Both the position numbers and the translations under genes were made by a program. Shown here piece after piece: positions 59,460-64,000 of a stretch of 64,000 nucleotides of DNA (the first letter of the stretch is position 1; every line of letters begins with the position of its first letter). Below the pieces are notes generated by a model. That model saw only the letters and a list, made by a program, of their open reading frames with translations. It was not told the origin of the DNA and did no database searches. The DNA is from JANJUB01 sp031386985 (GTDB lineage: Bacteria; Armatimonadota; Fimbriimonadia; Fimbriimonadales; Fimbriimonadaceae): positions 248,001-312,000 of the forward strand of contig JANNCV010000016.1 in NCBI GenBank assembly GCA_031386985.1. The letters run 5' to 3'.

Positions 59460-60197
59460 ATGAGTAACCCAGTAATGCGTGAAGGCTATTTTGACGGTGA
59501 GTACGGCGGAGCCAACGTCGCCCCGATGACGCTTGAAGGAACTGTCAAAAAGATCGGAATCTTGTTTGCCTTAGTTCTTGGCTCGGCGATTGTCGGTTGG
59601 GTGATTCCGAATCAAGCCGCGATGATCGCCTGCTGGATCGCTACCATTGTTTTGAGTCTGATCATTTGCTTCAAACCAACAACCGCGCCGATGTTGGCAC
59701 CCTTTCATGCGTTAACCATGGGCTACGGGGTCGGAGTTCTTTCGCTGGTTACAACCGAGTTGATGAAGGGGACAAAAATGGAGGGCCTAGGCGTTCCAGT
59801 GGCCGTTGGTGGAACCTTGGTGACGTTTGGCGTGATGCTTTTCCTGTATGCAAAGCGAATCCTCCGGCTGAACGAGACCTGGAAAAACGTGATCATGGGT
59901 GTTACCGCCGCGATCATGATCACCTATTTGTTTGTTGGAGTCGCTAGCTTTGCATTCCCTAAGTGGGTGGGCGGACTCGCAATCTTTGGCAATGGCCCCA
60001 TTGGGATTGGATTCTCAATATTTGTGATCGGCTTGGCCGCCTTCAACTACCTGCTTGATTTCGACATGATTGACAAGGGCATTGAAAACAGGGCTCCCAA
60101 GCATATGGAGTGGTATGGCGCGTTTGCCCTCGTCTTCACAACCATTTGGCTGTATCTCGAAATCTTGCGGCTGATGCGCAAGCTCAGTTCGAGATAA
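59460..60197 (+). CDS. Bax inhibitor-1/YccA family membrane protein
   Basis: 245 residues with seven membrane helices by eye. A short cytoplasmic N-terminus (VMREGYFDGEYGG) precedes helices beginning VKKIGILFALVLGSAIVGWV. FFALVFTTIWLYLEILRLMR is the typical final helix and the C-terminal ENRAPKHMEWYGAFALV has the aspartate/glutamate-side residues of the family. Bacterial members are calcium-leak or ion channel-like proteins. The ribosome site gagagga is well placed. A TTGACG...TATATA pair at 59407-59438 is a possible promoter with a long 20-bp spacer. Its end overlaps the convergent glycosyltransferase by 14 nt. Confidence 0.9.
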   Translation: MSNPVMREGYFDGEYGGANVAPMTLEGTVKKIGILFALVLGSAIVGWVIPNQAAMIACWIATIVLSLIICFKPTTAPMLAPFHALTMGYGVGVLSLVTTELMKGTKMEGLGVPVAVGGTLVTFGVMLFLYAKRILRLNETWKNVIMGVTAAIMITYLFVGVASFAFPKWVGGLAIFGNGPIGIGFSIFVIGLAAFNYLLDFDMIDKGIENRAPKHMEWYGAFALVFTTIWLYLEILRLMRKLSSR

Positions 60198-61224
60198 AGC
60201 CTTCGTAGGCGGCTTCCATCCGCTCGGCCATATGAGCAATCGTATAGGTTGAGCGGTGGAGTTCCTTTCCCGCTTGCCCCATTTGTCTGGCTCGATCAGG
60301 CGAGGATGCGAGCTCGGTGATTATTTCGGCTAACCGGGCCGAGTCGCGCTTTTCGAATAAGTGCCCGTTCACCCCCTCCTGAACCATCTCGGGTAGGCCA
60401 CCCGATTTCGTCGCCAGAATGGGTTTGCCAAGAGACATGGCTTCTAATGCCGAATAGGGGAACGCTTCTTCCCAAAGGCTGGGAATCACGACAGCGTCCA
60501 TGGCGTTCATCGCGTTGGCAACATCCTCGATTCGTCCGTGATAGCGAACCGGGCTCCCCTCTCGCTTCAATTCGGCGAGCAAGGGGCCATCGCCAAAAAC
60601 GTGCATGGTCTCGGGCCGTAACAGCCGCGAAGCTTCAACCAAAGTTCGGACTCCCTTGTCATCAACCACGCGTCCAAAGAAGCCTACGCTAAAGCCCGGA
60701 ATAGCCATCTGCGCCCGAACGCCATCGTCGGGCAGGGAAGTCTCAAGGGCAGGGCAACCGGCTTTAGCCACCGTAATGCGATTCGCGGGCACGCCGGAAT
60801 CTACTAGTCGGAACTTTACGGCGTCGGAAACTCCGATAAAGTGATCGAACAAGCGGGTGTAACGTCGAACCTTCGCGGGCTTCCAATAGAGCACGACATG
60901 TCTGGTCAAAACCATATTCCTCTGCCCCGCCAGTCGCGCCGCGATTGCGGGAACGATGTAATCCGGGCTGAAGTGAACGTTTACCACGTCAAATTTGTGC
61001 CGCCTAAATAAACGCAAATAGGCGGGCAGAAGCGAAAACTGAAACTGCCGCTTAAGCGAGATATGGGCCTTATTGCAAGCAAGTCTCTTATCCAGGGGTG
61101 ACCCGGGCGGAACGGTTGCCCAAACTTCGTGTCCTCGTTCACTTAGGCCATCGGTTAGATAGCAAAGATACCGCTCAATGCCGCCCCAGTCGTGTAGCGC
61201 GCTCCCGACCTGCAAGATTTTCAA
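60184..61224 (-). CDS. Glycosyltransferase family 4
   Basis: 346-residue GT-B enzyme of the GT4 type. MKILQVGSALHDWGGIERYL is the N-terminal acceptor side with the GG loop, FDVVNVHFSPDYIVPAIAAR lies in the first Rossmann fold, VGFFGRVVDDKGVRTLVEAS begins the second, and PSLWEEAFPYSALEAMSLGKP with E...E is the nucleotide-sugar binding motif. It transfers a sugar from an activated donor to a lipid, polysaccharide or other acceptor. The acceptor is unknown. It is coupled by ATGA to the upstream esterase gene. Confidence 0.94.
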   Translation of the reverse strand: MKILQVGSALHDWGGIERYLCYLTDGLSERGHEVWATVPPGSPLDKRLACNKAHISLKRQFQFSLLPAYLRLFRRHKFDVVNVHFSPDYIVPAIAARLAGQRNMVLTRHVVLYWKPAKVRRYTRLFDHFIGVSDAVKFRLVDSGVPANRITVAKAGCPALETSLPDDGVRAQMAIPGFSVGFFGRVVDDKGVRTLVEASRLLRPETMHVFGDGPLLAELKREGSPVRYHGRIEDVANAMNAMDAVVIPSLWEEAFPYSALEAMSLGKPILATKSGGLPEMVQEGVNGHLFEKRDSARLAEIITELASSPDRARQMGQAGKELHRSTYTIAHMAERMEAAYEGFISN

Positions 61225-62126
61225 CCCAGATGCTCCAGCATCCAGTTACGATTGTTCTCAATCATCTCCGGGTGCCAATCGTGTCCCCAGTCATAGCGCA
61301 AGAGCTTTTTTTCACCGGGCAGTGCTTCAAACACGGCTTCCACGTTTAGCGGTCGAACCGCCGGGTCCTTTTCACCGAGTGATATGAAGGTCGGAACTTG
61401 GCAGCGGGTGGCCTGGTGAAGGGTGTCGTAGTATCCGACTACAAACTTCACTCGCTCCATTCCGATCGGGATTGTATCGGCAAAGTCAAGCAGTTCTTTG
61501 AGTGGATAGCGATATATTGGGTTATTAAGCGTTACGCCCATTGCGCTGAGAAACGGCAAATCTGCACAAACCGTTTTGACCATGGGACAGTGGGCTCCAA
61601 GCCAAATGGCGAGTCCGGCTCCTTGGCTTAGGCCCGCGGCGGCCATGCGAGTTTCATCAACTTCAGTTAAGGCTTGCATAACCCTCGTGGCGATATAGGA
61701 ATTCTGAAACATGCGCCCAAACACCCAGTTCCGGGGCTCCGGGAGTCCGGCGGCAAAATAGCCGCGCGATGGGGTGTACACCTCTTGGTGGAACGCATCA
61801 AAACCATGGAAGTTAAAGCTAAGACTTACGAATCCTTTGCGGGTTCCATATTCATTGGGCAACACCGATTCGCGCCCGTAAGGAGCGAGCCAAACAAAGC
61901 CGGGATTTGCCGACGGTGACTCTTTCGGAATCGCGATCCAGCCATAAAGGGTTTCCCCCTTAACGCCGCGAAAAGAGAATGTCTCAACGATGTGATCAGG
62001 TGAATCGTATATGGTCTCTACGTCGCGATGAAAATCGAGGGGAGCGTGTCGCGCCTCTCCCGACATTTCCGCCCAAAAGACGTCAAAATCTTCCGGAACA
62101 TCGGGCAAATAGGCGGGATCGTCCAC
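61221..62126 (-). CDS. Acetylxylan-esterase-like alpha/beta hydrolase (CE7)
   Basis: 301-residue alpha/beta hydrolase. The nucleophile is Ser in AAAGLSQGAGLAIWLGAHCP (about residues 168-187), the Asp is in ISLGEKDPAVRPLNVE and the His in RYDWGHDWHPEM. The N-terminus, LPDVPEDFDVFWAEMSGEAR, is that of CE7 (acetylxylan esterase/cephalosporin C deacetylase). It lacks a signal peptide and is likely cytoplasmic. Genes for a NIL protein (8 nt upstream) and a glycosyltransferase (ATGA downstream) are on the same strand. Confidence 0.88.
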   Translation of the reverse strand: MDDPAYLPDVPEDFDVFWAEMSGEARHAPLDFHRDVETIYDSPDHIVETFSFRGVKGETLYGWIAIPKESPSANPGFVWLAPYGRESVLPNEYGTRKGFVSLSFNFHGFDAFHQEVYTPSRGYFAAGLPEPRNWVFGRMFQNSYIATRVMQALTEVDETRMAAAGLSQGAGLAIWLGAHCPMVKTVCADLPFLSAMGVTLNNPIYRYPLKELLDFADTIPIGMERVKFVVGYYDTLHQATRCQVPTFISLGEKDPAVRPLNVEAVFEALPGEKKLLRYDWGHDWHPEMIENNRNWMLEHLG

Positions 62127-62134
62127 GATCTAGG

Positions 62135-62374
62135 TTAAGCGCCAACGGCGCGCTGGGCGGCTTCGACATGTAGCCCGGTCGTCATGAGCCAAGCGGTTGC
62201 GCGCTGAATTTCCTCAATCGGGCCGCGCAGTTCAAGCTGAACCCAACCGTAGTCATCATCAATGCTCGCTTTCTTGATATTGACCTCCATCGCGAACTCG
62301 CGACAAAGGCGGCAAATCCAGGGCTGGGCCCCGACGGCCCCGCTTCCAATCAAGGTGACATCAACCGAATGCAT
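62135..62374 (-). CDS. NIL-domain protein
   Basis: 79-residue protein that is essentially one NIL domain: VDVTLIGSGAVGAQPWICRL, then NIKKASIDDDYGWVQLELRG and IEEIQRATAWLMTTGLHVEA. This ferredoxin-like fold is usually found at the end of methionine ABC ATPases or attached to ferredoxins; stand-alone copies occur. The two cysteines (ICRLCREF) might bind a metal, but this is open. It is directly upstream of the esterase gene. Confidence 0.8.
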   Translation of the reverse strand: MHSVDVTLIGSGAVGAQPWICRLCREFAMEVNIKKASIDDDYGWVQLELRGPIEEIQRATAWLMTTGLHVEAAQRAVGA

Positions 62375-62453
62375 CGGTTCGGAGTCTACCAGCCTTCAGA
62401 AACTTAAGGGGCGCGACTCTGTCGGAGTCGCGCCGAGTTGGCCGTTTTGTCAG

Positions 62454-63089
62454 CTAACTTTTGATGTAACGAAACTGATCAACTTTGAAAGCCCCATCAT
62501 CTTCAAAGGTGATGGTCTTTCTCATTGAACCTAGCTCGACCTTATCTCCATCTACTTCAGTCCACGTGAACGTAAGCGTATTGCCCTCGATCAGGTACTT
62601 GCCCTTTGAGGTCGCGTTCGAACATTGGAATGAGAAGTTGCCATCTTTCGTAAAAGTTACGTTGACGGAGAGATCTAAACTCCCGCCTCGAGTTAGTATC
62701 CACTTGCCCGGTAATTCGATCGAAATGTCTTTGACAAATTTCAATCCGTCAATGTCAAGACCTTCATTGCTATAGTTAGCAACTCTGGTCCAGGCGTCTT
62801 TGTCTCCGTAGAGCCATATCGCGCCACTCTTCAGTTCGAATTTTCCGCTCTGGTGGAGTTTCTGGCCCCCCGACACCGCCGTGTATTTAAACGACTTATC
62901 AGCAGCGAGAGATAAAGTTGCTTTGGGTTCTTGCAAACCCATCTTCCGAACCAAATCCGCGGTCTCGATCGGCACAACCATCTGCCATGTTCCAGCTAAG
63001 CGCCAAGGCGTGAGTGCGCCAACATCAGCGTTAGCGATTCCACAAGCGGCGAGAATGGTGAGCATTAGCAGTTTCTTCACATCCCACAT
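62454..63089 (-). CDS. Secreted protein with beta-barrel-like domain
   Basis: I choose the ATG complementary to 63087-63089 (MWDVKKLLMLTILAACGIANA); the GTG three codons on (63080) gives the standard signal MKKLLMLTILAACGIANA and is as likely. The mature protein consists of two similar beta modules: LAGTWQMVVPIETAD with SFKYTAVSGGQ and GAIWLYGD, then LPGKWILTRGGSLDLSVNVT with NFSFQCSNATSKGKYLIEG. Such repeats suggest a lipocalin-like or META-like fold. No function is assigned. Confidence 0.7.
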   Translation of the reverse strand: MWDVKKLLMLTILAACGIANADVGALTPWRLAGTWQMVVPIETADLVRKMGLQEPKATLSLAADKSFKYTAVSGGQKLHQSGKFELKSGAIWLYGDKDAWTRVANYSNEGLDIDGLKFVKDISIELPGKWILTRGGSLDLSVNVTFTKDGNFSFQCSNATSKGKYLIEGNTLTFTWTEVDGDKVELGSMRKTITFEDDGAFKVDQFRYIKS

Positions 63090-63210
63090 CTTCCGCAGTG
63101 CAAACTGCAATAAGCCCTGATAAACAACTAGGTTTCTTGTACTCACGGAGTTCAAGAGGGGAAGGTCCCAGGCTTTGATACATCGTGGGGTAAAATTTGC
63201 AAGTCCAAAC

Positions 63211-63287
63211 GGCGGCGTAGCTCAGTTGGTTAGAGCAAACGGTTCATACCCGTTAGGTCGGTGGTTCAAGTCCACTCGCCGCTACCA
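63211..63287 (+). tRNA. tRNA-Met (anticodon CAT)
   Basis: A full cloverleaf: acceptor ggcggcg/cgccgct with a G-T first pair, D-arm gctc/gagc, anticodon stem aacgg/ccgtt with loop ttcatac (anticodon cat at 63245-63247), T-arm ggtgg/ccact with loop ttcaagt, and encoded CCA at 63285-63287. There is no C1-A72 mismatch, so it is the elongator rather than the initiator. A CAT tRNA-Ile modified to lysidine is the less likely alternative. Confidence 0.97.
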
Positions 63288-63302
63288 CCTTAGTCATTTG
63301 AA

Positions 63303-63333
63303 CCTGGGACTACACATTTGACCTTGTCCCAGG
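63303..63333. terminator. Hairpin downstream of tRNA-Met
   Basis: cctgggac (63303-63310) and gtcccagg (63326-63333) are perfect 8-bp arms, 16 bases after the tRNA. The loop of 15 is A/T-rich. It may end the tRNA transcript, or be part of an attachment or arm-binding site of the integrase that follows. Confidence 0.5.
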
Positions 63334-63341
63334 ACATACAA

Positions 63342-63686
63342 ATGAAGTTACAACAAACGGTTCAGACATTCTTCAACATACCCCAAGCCCTCCACGAGTT
63401 TATGCTGCACCAGCGCAGTTCGGGGCACAGCCCCCGCACAATTGACCACTACCGAACGTCATTTAGGCACTTGAGCACCTCGCTTGAGGCACAGGGTGTA
63501 CAGGACTTTGAAGGGGTCCGACCCCTGCACTTGCGACAGTTCATGATTGAGCTGTATGCCAAGTACAAGCCCAAGACGGTACATGGCATAGCCACAGACC
63601 TACGGGCATTCTTTTCATTCCACCAGCGGGAGAATGAGATACTCAGCCCAATGGCCAAGGTTGATATGCCCTCCTCAACTGTTTGA
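63342..63686 (+). CDS. Truncated tyrosine recombinase (N-terminal SAM-like domain)
   Basis: 114 residues from the ATG at 63342 that match the N-terminal core-binding domain of phage/XerD-type integrases: LHEFMLHQRSSGHSPRTIDH, YRTSFRHLSTSLEAQGV, LRQFMIELYAKYKPKTVHGI and LRAFFSFHQRENEILSPMAK. It stops at TGA just where the catalytic domain should begin, so the Arg-His-Arg-Tyr residues are missing. It lies 54 bases after tRNA-Met, a usual integration site, and is probably the remnant edge of an integrative element. It may still bind DNA but cannot recombine. Confidence 0.75.
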   Translation: MKLQQTVQTFFNIPQALHEFMLHQRSSGHSPRTIDHYRTSFRHLSTSLEAQGVQDFEGVRPLHLRQFMIELYAKYKPKTVHGIATDLRAFFSFHQRENEILSPMAKVDMPSSTV

Positions 63687-63814
63687 GCTTTCCATCTCTA
63701 ACTCCAGCCGCAATTTGGTTCTTGTCTTGCGCCGCGCTAAGGAAAACTTCAGGCAAGTGAGCAAAACTAGGCAAGATGGGACTCCAATTCGGTGGAAGTT
63801 AGAGGAGAGATTTC

Positions 63815-64000
63815 TTGACAATTTCAGAACAACTGGAAGACATTGTGCAAAGCATGCCCACCATGCAACGAGCTGAAACCACTGCCATACAACCGAAATT
63901 TAAGACAACTAGGCGAGATTTTACTCAATCACAGAATAACTCCATGAGAAAATTTACCCTCACCCACCAAACTTCGGCCAACGATTCGCGCTATACTTCG
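63815..64000 (+). CDS. Possible protein start, runs off the window
   Basis: A TTG at 63815 follows agaggagag by 5 nt, and the frame is open for 62 codons to the last base (LTISEQLEDIVQSMPTMQRA after the initial Met reading). The peptide is Gln/Thr/Arg-rich and unlike any family I know. It might belong to the same element as the truncated integrase. The interval 63687-63814 shows nothing else. Low confidence, as only the start is visible. Confidence 0.3.
   Translation, partial: MTISEQLEDIVQSMPTMQRAETTAIQPKFKTTRRDFTQSQNNSMRKFTLTHQTSANDSRYTS

Noticed and set aside
63211..63287. tRNA-Sec to support the selenoprotein
   Set aside because: The anticodon is CAT and the acceptor and T-arms are of normal length, so it is tRNA-Met. 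The Sec machinery is not in the window.

Overview
The window is about 53-54% GC and reads as chromosomal DNA of a free-living, didermic, aerobic bacterium. Three things point to Armatimonadota (Fimbriimonadia-like), with Planctomycetota or a related phylum as the alternative: a DUF1501 protein paired with a PSCyt1/DUF1549/DUF1553 protein, a PEP-CTERM protein and a pseudopilin, and zinc-ribbon/TPR membrane proteins beside a large glycine-rich repeat protein. This placement is inference; there is no rRNA in the window.

Layout. 1-6.3 kb (minus strand): start of a pyrroline-5-carboxylate dehydrogenase, glyA, a YfbU protein with a small membrane protein, an fn3-like protein preceded by a decayed heptad-repeat tract, and pheS. 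6.4-9.4 kb: a lipoprotein HlyD-type adaptor and a MacB-type permease without an ATPase. 9.5-19.7 kb: repeat-rich secreted protein, an orphan sdhA, secreted proteins, a zinc-ribbon TPR/dut/HD operon and a PEP-CTERM protein. 19.8-25.6 kb: clpP-clpX, an insertion carrying a pseudopilin pair flanked by a diverged direct repeat, then pdhA-pdhB. 25.8-36.6 kb: DUF1501/PSD1 pair, an HlyD-RND efflux pair, an MGMT-like protein and a cysteine desulfurase with an insertion. 36.7-48.5 kb: primary sigma factor with a clear promoter and terminator, upp, an SGNH hydrolase, etfAB, TerC, a PilZ protein, TPR proteins, and an ECF sigma factor with its anti-sigma-like partner. 48.6-51 kb: an MFS-HEAT fusion.

51.2-56.9 kb holds the most interesting locus: six overlapping genes (FAD oxidoreductase, DUF1365, CFA synthase, redox protein, DUF1295, CFA-like methyltransferase). 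They are read from a promoter whose -35 box sits inside three 11-bp direct repeats, the layout of a B12/light-responsive CarH/LitR-type operator. The fourth gene is open for 172 codons apart from one in-frame TGA, which falls exactly where the redox-active cysteine is expected (FG-U-IFC). A stem-loop with a GU-starting apical loop begins 2 nt after the TGA. I read it as a selenoprotein that standard gene calling would reduce to a truncated fragment. Together the operon looks like a light- or oxidant-induced membrane-lipid modification system with its own selenocysteine redox protein.

57.1-64 kb: thiolase, polysaccharide deacetylase, Bax-inhibitor-1 protein, glycosyltransferase, CE7-type esterase, a NIL-domain protein, a secreted protein, tRNA-Met and a truncated integrase beside it. 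Short palindromic repeat elements are scattered through the window, one of them inside a coding sequence.
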